Positions 22,469 through 31,039 of a stretch of DNA of 41,715 bases are shown here, piece by piece. The translations under genes and the position numbers were made by a program. The notes under the pieces were generated by a model that searched no databases, was not told where the DNA came from, and saw nothing but the letters and a program-made list of their open reading frames with translations. Positions within the stretch are counted from its first letter, which is position 1. Each line of letters starts with the position of its first letter. The DNA lies in assembly GCF_012911925.1 (NCBI RefSeq), contig NZ_JAAXKY010000057.1, positions 1-41,715 of the forward strand, written 5' to 3'. The stretch is from Pseudonocardia xinjiangensis. Its GTDB lineage: Bacteria; Actinomycetota; Actinomycetes; Mycobacteriales; Pseudonocardiaceae.

Positions 22469-22915
22469 TCAGGCGGCTGCGGTGGAGCAGTCGGGACACA
22501 CGCCCCAGTAGATGACCTCGGCCTCGTCGATCGCGAAGCCGTGGTCGTCGAACGGGGCCAGGCAGGGCGCGGTGCCGACGGCGCAGTCGACATCGGCGAT
22601 GGCACCGCACGATCGGCAGACGACGTGGTGATGGTTGTCCCTGACCCGCGCCTCGTAGCGTGCCGGGGAGCCCGGTGGCTGGATGCAGCCCAGCAGGCCT
22701 GCGGTGGTCAGCGCGCGCAGCACGTCGTAGACCGCCTGGTGGGACACCTCGCCCAGATCCTCGCGCACGGCGCTGATGATCGTGGCCGTGTCGGCGTGCG
22801 GGTGGCGGTGCACCGCGGACAGCACCGCAACCCGGGGGCGCGTCACGCGGAGAGCGGCCCCGCGCACCATGCGCTCGAAGTCCGAGGTCGTCGACACGGC
22901 CGAAGTGTGGCCCAT
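22469..22915 (-). CDS. furA: Fur-family regulator (FurA-like)
   Basis: 148 aa. The winged-helix part has RVTRPRVAVLSAV and HQAVYDVLRALTTAGL; the C-terminal half has HHH (95-97), Cys100 and Cys103, and Cys140 and Cys143, a structural zinc site. This is the FurA type that in actinobacteria precedes katG and senses iron or peroxide. Here no katG is adjacent. No Shine-Dalgarno precedes ATG 22915 or the alternative GTG 22897; furA is known to be leaderless in mycobacteria, and the operator lies directly upstream. Confidence 0.9.
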   Translation of the reverse strand: MGHTSAVSTTSDFERMVRGAALRVTRPRVAVLSAVHRHPHADTATIISAVREDLGEVSHQAVYDVLRALTTAGLLGCIQPPGSPARYEARVRDNHHHVVCRSCGAIADVDCAVGTAPCLAPFDDHGFAIDEAEVIYWGVCPDCSTAAA

Positions 22916-22917
22916 AT

Positions 22918-22934
22918 TCTTGAATTGCTCAAGA
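22918..22934. promoter_or_regulatory. FurA-box-like inverted repeat
   Basis: TCTTGA - ATTGC - TCAAGA, perfect 6-bp arms, only 3 bp upstream of the furA start. It resembles the TCTTGA-containing AT-rich operator known upstream of mycobacterial furA, which implies autoregulation. Confidence 0.65.
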
Positions 22935-22954
22935 TTTCGGGGCCGGTGTCACTG

Positions 22955-23593
22955 TCAGAAGCCGAGGCTGCCGACGCCCTGCCGGAGTGCGGTGAACGCC
23001 ATGTCGGCGTCGGCTGTCGCCTGCGGGTGAACCTCGTCCGCCGTGCGTCCTCCCGCCAGCTTGGCCCAGTTCTCTCGGGCCAGTACGTGCTGGGCGGTGA
23101 TCACCTGCGCCGCGACGAGCCGCGGGCGGAGGTCGTCCGCGGTTGTGCCGACGCCGTCCCGGAGGGCCGCGGCAAGGGCGTCGACGTCGGCGGCGCTGAA
23201 CTCGGCCAGGCGGGCGGCGACCGTCGGGGTGGTGAAGACGAGCCCGTGAAAGGCCAGGACCTCGGCGTCGTCGCACAGCCCGGTGATCGGGTCGTGCTGG
23301 GCGAGGCGTTCCCGGTAGTGGCGGTGCAGGGCGTCGAGCGGCGCCTCGCCGCTGCGTCGTGCCTGCACCACGCGTGCGGCTTCGCCCTGGTGGTCGGCGA
23401 AGCGATGGATCAGGAGGTCCTCCTTCGTGGGGAAGTAGCGGAACAGGGTGGGCTTGGAGACCTCGGCCGCCGCGGCGATCTGGGCGACGGTGACGCTGTC
23501 GAAGCCGTGGACGAGGAAGAGTCCGATCGCCGTGTCCGAGATCGTCTCCCGCGTGCGCTCCCGCTTCCGCTGTCGCAGGCCAGGTCCACTCAT
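22955..23593 (-). CDS. TetR-family regulator
   Basis: 212 aa. Helix-turn-helix ETISDTAIGLFLVHGFDSVTVAQIAAAAEVSKPTLFRYFPTKEDLL, followed by a long helical ligand domain. The family member is close to AcyR/MftR-like regulators. ATG 23593 follows a short, GC-rich leader. Divergent from the FAD monooxygenase gene, with an inverted repeat in the gap, so it very probably controls that enzyme. The furA gene lies downstream on the same strand. Confidence 0.92.
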   Translation of the reverse strand: MSGPGLRQRKRERTRETISDTAIGLFLVHGFDSVTVAQIAAAAEVSKPTLFRYFPTKEDLLIHRFADHQGEAARVVQARRSGEAPLDALHRHYRERLAQHDPITGLCDDAEVLAFHGLVFTTPTVAARLAEFSAADVDALAAALRDGVGTTADDLRPRLVAAQVITAQHVLARENWAKLAGGRTADEVHPQATADADMAFTALRQGVGSLGF

Positions 23594-23631
23594 GCGGGCA
23601 GTTTAGAGCAACCGGGATAGATTCGTTACCA

Positions 23632-23647
23632 GGTTGCATATGTAACC
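23632..23647. promoter_or_regulatory. TetR operator candidate
   Basis: GGTTGCATATGTAACC, a 16-bp palindrome with one mismatched pair, lies between the TetR gene and the monooxygenase. A related word (CGTTACC) stands next to it at 23625-23631. Confidence 0.65.
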
Positions 23648-23693
23648 GGGTTGTGTTTTGGTGTCGGTACCGCGCTGACCGAGAGGCCGAGAC

Positions 23694-25283
23694 ATGACCA
23701 CCGTGTTGATCGTGGGTGCCGGCCCCACAGGACTGACCCTCGCCTGTGACCTGGCGCGTCGCGGCGTCGAGGTCCGGATCATCGAGAAGTCGCCCGCGTT
23801 CCAGACGGGGTCCCGGGGCAAGACGCTCAACGCCCGCAGCCTGGAGGTGTTGGGCGACCTCGGTGTCGCAGACCAGGTCCGTGCCTCCGGGATCACCCAT
23901 CTCAGGTTCCGCAAGTACTTCCAGGGCGAGCTGGTCGAGGAGACCGACCCCTTCGAGGACCGCATGCTGTTCGTGCCGCAATGGCGGACCGAGCAGGTGC
24001 TCCGCGACCGGCTCGCCACCTGGGGCGTGCAGGTCGAGCTGGCGACAGAGCTGACGGACTTCACGCAGGACGATGCGGGCGTGCACGTCACCCTTGCCGA
24101 CGGCGGGCGGATCGAAGCGGGCTACCTCGTGGGGTGCGACGGCGGCCGCAGCCCGGTCCGGAAGCTGCTCGGGGTGGCCTTCGAGGGGGAGACCGCGCCG
24201 GAGCAGGCGATGGTCTGCGGGGACGTGGTGGTCGACGGCCTGGTCGATGAGGCGTGGCACCAGTGGTTCGCCGAGGACGGGGCGATCCTGCTGTCCCCGT
24301 TCCGCGGGACGGACTCCTGGCAGCTCCAGGCCAGCCCGGAGCGGGATGCCGCGGGGGAGGTCCTGCCGCCCTCGCTGGAGAGCTTTCAGCGGCTGTTCGA
24401 CCGGTACGCCCGCCTCCCCGGTGTGCGGCTGCGCGATCTCACCTGGAAGTCGACCTGGACGGTCAACGTCCGCATGGTCGACCGCTACCGCGTCGGGCGG
24501 GTCTTCCTTGCGGGCGATGCCGCCCACGTCCATCCCATCGCCGGCGGACTCGGCATGAACACCGGGATCCAGGACGCGTGGAACCTCGGGTGGAAGCTCG
24601 GGCTCGTGGCGACCGGCCACGCCGGTCCCGCGCTGCTCGACACCTACGAGGAGGAGCGGATGCCGATCGCGGCGTGGACGCTCGACCTCACCAGTGAGCG
24701 CCTCCGCGTGGTCCTCGACGACATCCGGATCCGCGGCGAAGGTATGGACGCCGTCGCCGTTCCGGAAGGCAGCGGGCTGGGGATCAACTACCGCTGGGGC
24801 GTCCTCGCCGAGGATCACGCTCCGGGCGAGAGAACGACGAGGGCCGGTGACCGTGCACCGAACGTCCCGCTGCGCGGCAGCCCTGAGCACACGCCGCGGC
24901 GACTGTTCGACCTCCTCCCCGGTGGACGGTTCGCTCTCCTCGGCTTCGCCCCCGAAGCCGGACCTCACCTCCGTGAACTCACCGCGGCACACGCGGAACT
25001 CGTGGAGAGCCATCTCCTCAGCGCCGGTCCTGGTGGCCTGGACGACGCCGAGCAGGTGAAGCGGGCCTTCGACGCGGACGACGACACCCTCGTCCTGGTC
25101 CGGCCGGACCATCACATCGCACTGACGACCACGACAGCCGGCGTCGCGGAGGTCTCCGGCTACCTCGGCCGCCTCTCTCGACGGCCGGCGATCCCCGGGA
25201 GGGTCAGTGGCTCCGGGACGGCTCCCGCTCCTGCTGCTGTGGCCGGTCGTGGCGGGGGAGCAGGAGCGGGGTGGTCAGGATGA
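23694..25283 (+). CDS. FAD-dependent monooxygenase (PheA/TfdB type)
   Basis: 529 aa. VLIVGAGPTGLTLACDLARRG binds the ADP part of FAD; YLVGCDGGRSPVRKLLG is the conserved GD-type motif and RVFLAGDAAHVHPIAGGLGMNTGIQDAWNLGWKL binds the FAD ribityl. These three motifs define aromatic hydroxylases. The C-terminal thioredoxin-like region is short, ending in a Gly/Ala-rich tail that overlaps the end of the opposite-strand MFS gene by about 80 bp. Probably hydroxylates a phenolic or polyketide substrate. It differs from rifampicin monooxygenase (Rox) in its N-terminal stretch. Confidence 0.9.
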   Translation: MTTVLIVGAGPTGLTLACDLARRGVEVRIIEKSPAFQTGSRGKTLNARSLEVLGDLGVADQVRASGITHLRFRKYFQGELVEETDPFEDRMLFVPQWRTEQVLRDRLATWGVQVELATELTDFTQDDAGVHVTLADGGRIEAGYLVGCDGGRSPVRKLLGVAFEGETAPEQAMVCGDVVVDGLVDEAWHQWFAEDGAILLSPFRGTDSWQLQASPERDAAGEVLPPSLESFQRLFDRYARLPGVRLRDLTWKSTWTVNVRMVDRYRVGRVFLAGDAAHVHPIAGGLGMNTGIQDAWNLGWKLGLVATGHAGPALLDTYEEERMPIAAWTLDLTSERLRVVLDDIRIRGEGMDAVAVPEGSGLGINYRWGVLAEDHAPGERTTRAGDRAPNVPLRGSPEHTPRRLFDLLPGGRFALLGFAPEAGPHLRELTAAHAELVESHLLSAGPGGLDDAEQVKRAFDADDDTLVLVRPDHHIALTTTTAGVAEVSGYLGRLSRRPAIPGRVSGSGTAPAPAAVAGRGGGAGAGWSG

Positions 25284-26451
25284 GGAGGCCGGCGATCACG
25301 ATCGCGGCGCGGGGGCCGGTGACTCCGGCGAGCAGGCCCCACAGCGCGGTGAGGGCCGCGATGGCCATCTTGCTGGTCACCGACCACGCGGACAGGGTGC
25401 GGGTCACCCGGTCCGTCGGGATCTGGGTGAGCCGGTAGGTGGCGAGCACCGGGTTGAACACGCCCATGCAGGTGATCAGGCCGAGCTCGACGGCCATGAC
25501 CAGCACCAACCCGGCAGCGCCGGGACCGACGAAGGCCAGCCCGAGCAACCAGCACACGCGCAGTGTCCCGGCGGTGAGCATGATCGTGTGTTGTCCGTAC
25601 CGGGCGACGAGCCGGCGGGCCAGCCGGGAGCCGATGAGGCCGCCGATGCACGGCGCTGCGAACGCGAGGCCGTACTGCCAGGGTGCGAAGCCGAGGGGGC
25701 CGAGCATGAGGACGATGAGCAGCGGTGAGGTCGCCATGATGAGGCCGTTGACCATGAGCGAGTTGACGAACAGCAGGCGCAGTGTCGGGTGGGTCAGGAT
25801 GAACCGCCACCCGTCGAGCAGCTGGCCTGCTCGAAGCCTCGGCGCATCGGCTCGCGCGGGGTGCGGCTCCCTCCCGCCCGTTCCGATCGCCGCCAGCCCT
25901 CCCGCGGAGAGCAGGTAGCTGACGGCGTTGGCCACGACGGTCGCCACCGGGCCGAACAGCCCGATCGCGGCCCCGCCGAGCGGCGGTCCGAGCATGGCGG
26001 CGGTCCAGGTCGTGGACTCGAACCGCCCGTTGGCGACGAGCAGGTCCTCCGGGCGCACGAGCGCCTTCAGGAATGCGCCGCCGGCCGCGGTGAAGGTGAG
26101 GTCGGCTCCCGCGACGATGATCGCGACGGCCAGGAGCTGGGTGAAGGTGAGCAGGCCGAGCGCGTACGCGACGGGGATGCTCAGCAACGTCGCGAACCGG
26201 ATCAGGTCCATCGCCACCATCACCGGCCGCTTGCGGCGCAACTCCACCCACGGGGCGAGCGGCACCGCCACCGCCGCGCCGACCGCCAGCCCCGCCGCCG
26301 CCAGCACCGACACCTCGGTCGCCCCGGCGTGCAGCACGAGTACCGCGATCAGCGGGATCGCGTCGAACGCGAGCCACGTGCCGAACGTGCTGGTCGCACA
26401 GGCCGCCCAGAGCCATCCGAACTGCCGCCCCAACGACCGCGTACCTGCCAT
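25204..26451 (-). CDS. MFS transporter
   Basis: About 415 aa with about twelve hydrophobic segments from ATG 26451; a GTG at 26463 is another possible start, and the first 30 residues of the longest frame are Arg/Cys-rich and non-membrane. LRRKRPVMVAMDLIRFATLLSIPVAY in the loop after the third segment and GLIGSRLARRLVARYG in the middle follow the TMEM/MFS_3 type (enterobactin exporter-like). An exporter role is likely. The gene is convergent with the monooxygenase and overlaps its end, and divergent from a LysR gene. Confidence 0.88.
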   Translation of the reverse strand: MAGTRSLGRQFGWLWAACATSTFGTWLAFDAIPLIAVLVLHAGATEVSVLAAAGLAVGAAVAVPLAPWVELRRKRPVMVAMDLIRFATLLSIPVAYALGLLTFTQLLAVAIIVAGADLTFTAAGGAFLKALVRPEDLLVANGRFESTTWTAAMLGPPLGGAAIGLFGPVATVVANAVSYLLSAGGLAAIGTGGREPHPARADAPRLRAGQLLDGWRFILTHPTLRLLFVNSLMVNGLIMATSPLLIVLMLGPLGFAPWQYGLAFAAPCIGGLIGSRLARRLVARYGQHTIMLTAGTLRVCWLLGLAFVGPGAAGLVLVMAVELGLITCMGVFNPVLATYRLTQIPTDRVTRTLSAWSVTSKMAIAALTALWGLLAGVTGPRAAIVIAGLLILTTPLLLPRHDRPQQQEREPSRSH

Positions 26452-26539
26452 CTCCGGCACCACCCCTCGCTCTCGTCGACCACCGCAATCACAGCGATCG
26501 GCAGGGCGGCGGATCAAACAACTGCGCTGGTGGCGAGCC

Positions 26540-26554
26540 ACAACGAGACGTTGT
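26540..26554. promoter_or_regulatory. LysR-box candidate
   Basis: ACAACG - AGA - CGTTGT, perfect 6-bp arms, in the gap between the MFS and LysR genes, about 20 bp before the LysR start. It fits autoregulation and MFS control. Confidence 0.6.
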
Positions 26555-26573
26555 GCAACTACGGTCGGGCGCC

Positions 26574-27536
26574 GTGGATCTCGATGCCGTGCGCACCTTC
26601 GTCGCCGTGACGGATGCCGGCCGGTTCCAGCCGGCCGCCGACGAGCTGGCGATCACCCAGCAGGCCGTCTCCAAGCGCATCGCGACGCTCGAGAAGAACC
26701 TCGGTGTGCGCCTGCTGCGCCGCACCGCGCGGGGAGCCCGGCTCACCGCTGACGGGGAGGCGTTCCTGCCGCACGCCCGCGATCTCCTCCACGCCGCGGA
26801 GAGGGCGGCCGCCTCCGTCCGGCCCGGCGGCCGCGCGCTACGCGTCGACGTGATCACCACCCGGAGCGCGCCCGCACGGCTGCTGCGCGAGTTCCACCGC
26901 TCCCATCACAGGGCCGAGCTCGACGTCGTGACGCACCTCCGCGACGCCGACGCGGCGATCGCCGCCGTCCGATCCGGCACGATCGACGCGTCCTTCCGCG
27001 CCGTCACCATGCCCACGCGGAAGCTCCCCGCCGGCATCGAGGCCGTCCGCGTCTTCGACGAACCCCTCCAGCTCCTCACCGGACCGGCCCACGAGCTCGC
27101 CGCCGCCCGCGCCGTCACACCGGCCCAGCTCGCCGGGCACAGGATCTGGATGCCCGGAATCCTCACCGGGTCGGAGTGGGCCGCCTACTACGACGAGCTC
27201 GCCGCCGAGTTCGGGCTCACCATCGACCCTGTCGGCCCCAACTTCGGCACCGACGCCCTCCTGGAGGCGATCGCCGGCTCTTCGGCACTGGCGACCTTCG
27301 TCAGCGAGGAGATCCGGCTCGTCTGGCCCGCCGACTACGACCTGCGTCGCATCGCCGTGCACGATCCGGCACCGGTCTACCCGCACTCCCTGATCTGGCG
27401 CAGTGACAACCCGCATCCCGCACTTTCCGCACTGCGCACCCACCTGGGCTCCGTCCAGCCCTGCCACAGCCAGGCCGGGAGCTGGACACCGACCTGGGCA
27501 TCGCGCTCGACATCACGGCGCCGACCGAGCCCATGA
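26574..27536 (+). CDS. LysR-family regulator
   Basis: 320 aa from GTG 26574 (VDLDAVRTFVAV), the standard LysR start; ATG-like starts further up lie in the operator. The helix-turn-helix is AADELAITQQAVSKRIATLEKNLGVRLLRRTARGARLT (residues about 20-60), followed by a substrate-binding domain. The divergent MFS gene is its probable target. The last 35 residues are Ser/Arg/Pro-rich. Confidence 0.92.
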   Translation: MDLDAVRTFVAVTDAGRFQPAADELAITQQAVSKRIATLEKNLGVRLLRRTARGARLTADGEAFLPHARDLLHAAERAAASVRPGGRALRVDVITTRSAPARLLREFHRSHHRAELDVVTHLRDADAAIAAVRSGTIDASFRAVTMPTRKLPAGIEAVRVFDEPLQLLTGPAHELAAARAVTPAQLAGHRIWMPGILTGSEWAAYYDELAAEFGLTIDPVGPNFGTDALLEAIAGSSALATFVSEEIRLVWPADYDLRRIAVHDPAPVYPHSLIWRSDNPHPALSALRTHLGSVQPCHSQAGSWTPTWASRSTSRRRPSP

Positions 27537-27553
27537 CGTGAGCTGCCGGCTCT

Positions 27554-27578
27554 CGTTCGCTCGAGCTTCCAGCGAACG
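27554..27578. terminator. Bidirectional terminator between LysR and hydrolase genes
   Basis: CGTTCGCT - 9 nt - AGCGAACG, a perfect 8-bp stem in the 60-bp gap of convergent genes. Confidence 0.65.
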
Positions 27579-27596
27579 GGACGGGCCGGTCGTTTC

Positions 27597-28778
27597 TCAG
27601 CCGCCGGCGGGCACGAGTTCGAGCTCGGGTAGTTCGCGTGCGTCCTGCCCGGCGTCGCCGCCGAGCAGTTGGCTGACAGTGGAGTGCAGGACGGCGGTCA
27701 GGACGGCGTGCATCCGCTGCGGGGCAATGGAGCCGGTGCCGGAGAGCCCGCCGAGGGGTGGGGCGACGAAGTAGTGGACCGGGTCGCCGAAGGCGTTGTG
27801 CCCGGCTCCGGTGATGGTCGCGATCGTGCTCGGTGGCGCCGCCGTCCGTCGCCGGCTCAACCAGTCGACGTATCCGGGGGACTGACCCTGTTCGGTGCAG
27901 GGTGTGACGGCGGCGCAGCTGTGGTCCGAGGCCAGGAGCAGCGCGGGTCTCGTCGGCGCGCCGGCGGGAAGGGCGGGTTGCGGCCCGTCCATGTTGATCG
28001 ATCCGGCGCACCGGGGGGCGAGCTCGCAGGCCAGGACGGCCGCGCCGCCGCCGAGGGAATGGCCGCCGAACACCGTTCGGTCCGTGTCGAGGCTCCCGGC
28101 AAGGGTCCCGTCGGTTGCCGCGACCAGGGTGTCGTGCAGGGCCACCATGTCCGCGGCCTCCTGCTGGAGCAGCAGGTCGATCTCGGCGGGGGTCGGCGGC
28201 GTGGACGAGGCCGCAGTCGTGCGGGGGTGCCCGTCGACGACTCGCGCCGGTGTGGTCGGCGGAACGAGGACCGCCACGACGACGCCGCGGCTGGCGAGCT
28301 CCTCGCCCAGGGTGCTGTACATCCACGGCGCGTTCTCGTATCCGGGGGCGAGCACGACGACGGGGTGCCGACCGGATGCGGGAGCGGCATCACGACGTGC
28401 CCACGACCGGACCGCGTCGACGTCCTGCAGGAGCCAGCCGAGGCCGACGGCGGGCGGCAACGAGCCCGGGCCGAACCAGCCATCCGGCACGTACTCGGCG
28501 GGTGGGGCGGTGTCGGCCGATCGGGAGTCGGCCGGATACCAGACCCAGGTTGCCCGGCGAGCCCCGTCCTCGGTTCCGCCGCCGGCGGCGACGGTGGTGA
28601 TGGTGCGTCCCACCGGGTGCGGACCGGTCGGTGCGGGCAGCATCAGGGTTCGCGACCGCAGCACTCCGACCACGACCAGATATCCGAGCAGCAGCGCAAC
28701 GATCACCAGCGCCGTGACGCCAACCCCGCTGCGGAGCCGGCGCCGCCGCACCGTCGCACCGACGGCCGCCCCGGTCAC
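27597..28778 (-). CDS. Membrane-anchored alpha/beta hydrolase (PAF acetylhydrolase-like)
   Basis: 393 aa. A single N-terminal hydrophobic segment (residues about 19-40, after RRRRLR) anchors the protein with the catalytic part outside. HPVVVLAPGYENAPWMYSTLGEEL contains the oxyanion region, GHSLGG carries the nucleophilic Ser, and GAGHNAFGD gives the likely catalytic His. Similar to platelet-activating-factor acetylhydrolase / chlorophyllase-type lipases; esterase activity on lipids is probable, the substrate unknown. It overlaps the next gene (ATGA-like) and forms an operon with it. Confidence 0.85.
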   Translation of the reverse strand: MTGAAVGATVRRRRLRSGVGVTALVIVALLLGYLVVVGVLRSRTLMLPAPTGPHPVGRTITTVAAGGGTEDGARRATWVWYPADSRSADTAPPAEYVPDGWFGPGSLPPAVGLGWLLQDVDAVRSWARRDAAPASGRHPVVVLAPGYENAPWMYSTLGEELASRGVVVAVLVPPTTPARVVDGHPRTTAASSTPPTPAEIDLLLQQEAADMVALHDTLVAATDGTLAGSLDTDRTVFGGHSLGGGAAVLACELAPRCAGSINMDGPQPALPAGAPTRPALLLASDHSCAAVTPCTEQGQSPGYVDWLSRRRTAAPPSTIATITGAGHNAFGDPVHYFVAPPLGGLSGTGSIAPQRMHAVLTAVLHSTVSQLLGGDAGQDARELPELELVPAGG

Positions 28779-29146
28779 CGCGGCGGCCCGAGAATGGCCG
28801 TGATGTGGTCGACGTCATGGGTGCTGATCAGGAGCTCGTCGTAGCCCAGCTGCTCGGCGGTCGCGTCGTCGACCGTCAGTCGCAGGGCCGGGACCCACCT
28901 GCGGACGCTGACGAACCGGCTCGTCCGGGTGCCGACGCCCCAGCGACCCAGCTTGAGAACTCCGGTGATGAGGAGGCCGGCGCGCCCACCCGGGGTCGCG
29001 GCCCGGCGCGTCGGCTGATCGACCCGCTCACTGGCTTGCACCGCGCTCCGCGGGACCACGATCCGCGTGCGCCCTCCGGCGAACGGCCGCTCCCACCTCG
29101 ACAGCGTGACGTTCACCGCCTGCTGGTCGACCTGAACCGCCGCCAT
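28775..29146 (-). CDS. Hypothetical protein in operon with the hydrolase
   Basis: 123 aa. The N-terminal strand (VNVTLSRWERPFAGGRTRIVVP) and C-terminal DELLISTHDVDHITAILGPP suggest a small alpha/beta protein, but I do not recognise a family. It overlaps the start of the hydrolase gene by four bases and begins about 70 bp from the divergent HTH gene, so it is probably regulated with the hydrolase. Confidence 0.65.
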   Translation of the reverse strand: MAAVQVDQQAVNVTLSRWERPFAGGRTRIVVPRSAVQASERVDQPTRRAATPGGRAGLLITGVLKLGRWGVGTRTSRFVSVRRWVPALRLTVDDATAEQLGYDELLISTHDVDHITAILGPPR

Positions 29147-29216
29147 GCCGCCTCCTGACCTAAGTTGTTACCAACGACAGCATTATTACCAGAAATGGAA
29201 ATGAAGGTCCAGGCTG

Positions 29217-29741
29217 ATGCCGTCCAAGCCCTCGCTCGTGGATCTGCTGCACCACCCCGTCCGGTGGCGCATCACGCAGGCGCTGATCAACCGCTCGCTG
29301 ACGACCGCCGAGCTCGCCGAACTGCTACCCGACGTGCCGACGACGACGCTCTACCGCCACGTCGCGGTCCTGGTGAAGGCCGGCGTTCTGGTGGTGGCCG
29401 AGACGCGGCAGGTGCGGGGCACGGTCGAGCGCACCTACGAGCTCAACACCGCCGCCGGTGACCCCGGTGACGACACCGTCGACCCCGACCGGCTGCGGAC
29501 GATGTTCACCGTCTTCGTCGCCGGGCTGGCCGGCGACCTCGACCGCTATCTCGAGCGCGACCACATCGACCCGGCCCGTGACGGTGTCGCGTTCCGGCAG
29601 GCCGCGATCTGGCTCTCCGACGAGGAGTTCGAGCAGTTCATGGTGCAGTTCCAGAAGCTGCTCGCAAGCGTCGCCGACCACCGGTCCGCACCGGGCAGAA
29701 CCCGGCGCATCCTGTCGACGGTCCTGATCCCCGACGGGTGA
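29217..29741 (+). CDS. ArsR-like winged-helix regulator
   Basis: 174 aa. LLHHPVRWRITQALINRSLTTAELAELLPDVPTTTLYRHVAVLVKAGVLVV is an ArsR/HTH_20-type winged helix, and the rest is a helical domain (LSDEEFEQFMVQFQKLLA). Such proteins repress genes for detoxification or membrane stress. TTACCA repeats occur in the divergent gap (29168-29190), the likely binding site, so the hydrolase operon is a probable target. ATG 29217. Confidence 0.87.
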   Translation: MPSKPSLVDLLHHPVRWRITQALINRSLTTAELAELLPDVPTTTLYRHVAVLVKAGVLVVAETRQVRGTVERTYELNTAAGDPGDDTVDPDRLRTMFTVFVAGLAGDLDRYLERDHIDPARDGVAFRQAAIWLSDEEFEQFMVQFQKLLASVADHRSAPGRTRRILSTVLIPDG

Positions 29742-29831
29742 CCGAGCCGGGCTTCCACGATGACTCCGGGCCGGCGTCGTGGTCTTCATGTCGACAGCAC
29801 GAGCTGGCGCCTCACGGAACAGGACCGATGC

Positions 29832-30227
29832 ATGCCCGAGTCCACCTCCCGCATCAGCGGCATCCGCACCATCGGCGTTCCGGTCACCGACCAGGACAAG
29901 GCCGTCGACTTCTACGTCGGCACGCTCGGGTTCGAGAAGCGGATGGACATGCCGCTTCCGCAGCTCGGCTCCCGCTGGATCGAGGTCGCCCCGGCCGGGG
30001 CGGCGGTATCCCTCGCGCTCGTCCGGGCAAACGACGGCCTGCCCAGTGGCGGCGAGAGCGGCGTCCGGTTCACCACCGGCGATGCGGCCGCTCTGCACGC
30101 GGACCTGACCGCTGCCGGCGTGGAGGTCGGTGAGCTCCTGAACTGGCCCGGCGTCCCACCGATGTTCACCTTCCGTGACCAGGACGGCAACGGCCTCGAG
30201 ATCGTTCAGGACCCCGCCGACCAGTAG
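29832..30227 (+). CDS. VOC-family (glyoxalase/bleomycin-resistance fold) protein
   Basis: 131 aa from ATG 29832 with AGGA upstream. IRTIGVPVTDQDKAVDFYVGTLGFEKRMD and MFTFRDQDGNGLEIVQDP are the paired VOC motifs; the middle holds VRFTTGDAAALHADLTAAGVEVGE. No antibiotic target can be assigned. It follows the HTH gene on the same strand after about 90 bp. Confidence 0.9.
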   Translation: MPESTSRISGIRTIGVPVTDQDKAVDFYVGTLGFEKRMDMPLPQLGSRWIEVAPAGAAVSLALVRANDGLPSGGESGVRFTTGDAAALHADLTAAGVEVGELLNWPGVPPMFTFRDQDGNGLEIVQDPADQ

Positions 30228-30256
30228 CCGGCTCGCCGTCGTCCTGGCCGACGGGG

Positions 30257-31039
30257 TCAGCGCACGGCGGCGACCACCAGCAGTGCGATGCCCACGACCG
30301 CGGCGGCGAGCCCCACCCACATCAGGATCCGTTGCGTCCGCTGGGCGGAGCTGCGCAGCTCCGCCTCGCTGCGGGTGGAGATGACGAACATGCCGCCGTC
30401 GGCGGGCTTGCCGACCGTCAACTCGCCGTTGCGGTCGTTCGCCTCGCCCAGTACGTAGAGCCGGGTGCCGGGGCGGACGACCCACTCCTCGTACTCGTAA
30501 CCGATGGTGTCGTTCCCGCGGTTGCCGAAAGTGAGACCGCCGATCGAGAGACTGAAGGTGCTGGCGGCCTGGGCCGCCGGCTCGAAACGCTCGACCACTC
30601 GCTCGGCGTGGTCGATCGCCAGAGTGCCCGGCTCGATCAGCACACTTCCGGTTTCGTCCGTCAGCCGGAACGGCTGCGAGCTGGACAGTTTCGCCACCGA
30701 TTCCTTTCGCTCCGAGCGGCTGGTGCGGCCCTCGGAATCGGTGGTGGTGTACCAGTAACGGCGCTGGACCTCGTACCGGAACCAAACGCACGACAGCCCG
30801 GCCAGCTCGGACGTCAACTCGCCGACGGGCCCGATCGCCGCTGCGCCGGTCACCTCGGCGATCCGCTTGAACCCCCCGCCCCCGAGCTGGTGCACGGTGG
30901 CCCGCTCACCGGCCAGTTCGGCCACGGTGGACGTCTCGGTGCCCAGCATTGCCTGCCAGCGCCGCCTGCCGCGCAATGCGAAGCCGACCGCAACGGCCGC
31001 TCCCACCAGAAGAACGACGCCGATGATTGCGAGAGCCAC
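30257..31039 (-). CDS. GIDE-domain (E3 ligase-like) membrane protein
   Basis: 260 aa. One hydrophobic segment at each end (residues 3-24 and 240-258) frames a soluble middle with LSCVWFRYEVQRRYWYTTTDSEGRTSRSERKESVAKLSSSQPFRLTDETGSVLI, the GIDE pattern of bacterial homologues of mitochondrial MUL1. The bacterial protein has no RING finger, so a ubiquitin role is not implied; it is probably a membrane stress or scaffold protein. Stands alone, convergent with a VOC gene. Confidence 0.83.
   Translation of the reverse strand: MALAIIGVVLLVGAAVAVGFALRGRRRWQAMLGTETSTVAELAGERATVHQLGGGGFKRIAEVTGAAAIGPVGELTSELAGLSCVWFRYEVQRRYWYTTTDSEGRTSRSERKESVAKLSSSQPFRLTDETGSVLIEPGTLAIDHAERVVERFEPAAQAASTFSLSIGGLTFGNRGNDTIGYEYEEWVVRPGTRLYVLGEANDRNGELTVGKPADGGMFVISTRSEAELRSSAQRTQRILMWVGLAAAVVGIALLVVAAVR

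Noticed and set aside
22929..25115. Minus-strand ORF of 728 codons across the TetR and monooxygenase genes
   Set aside because: Low-complexity translation antisense to a well-supported FAD monooxygenase and overlapping the real TetR frame.
23694..25283. Rifampicin monooxygenase (Rox) as part of the rifamycin locus
   Set aside because: The N-terminal region differs from Rox as I know it, no RAE precedes it, and it is 4 kb away with its own TetR regulator.
29325..30791. 488-codon minus-strand ORF over the HTH and VOC genes
   Set aside because: No domain; the opposite strand has two clear family members.
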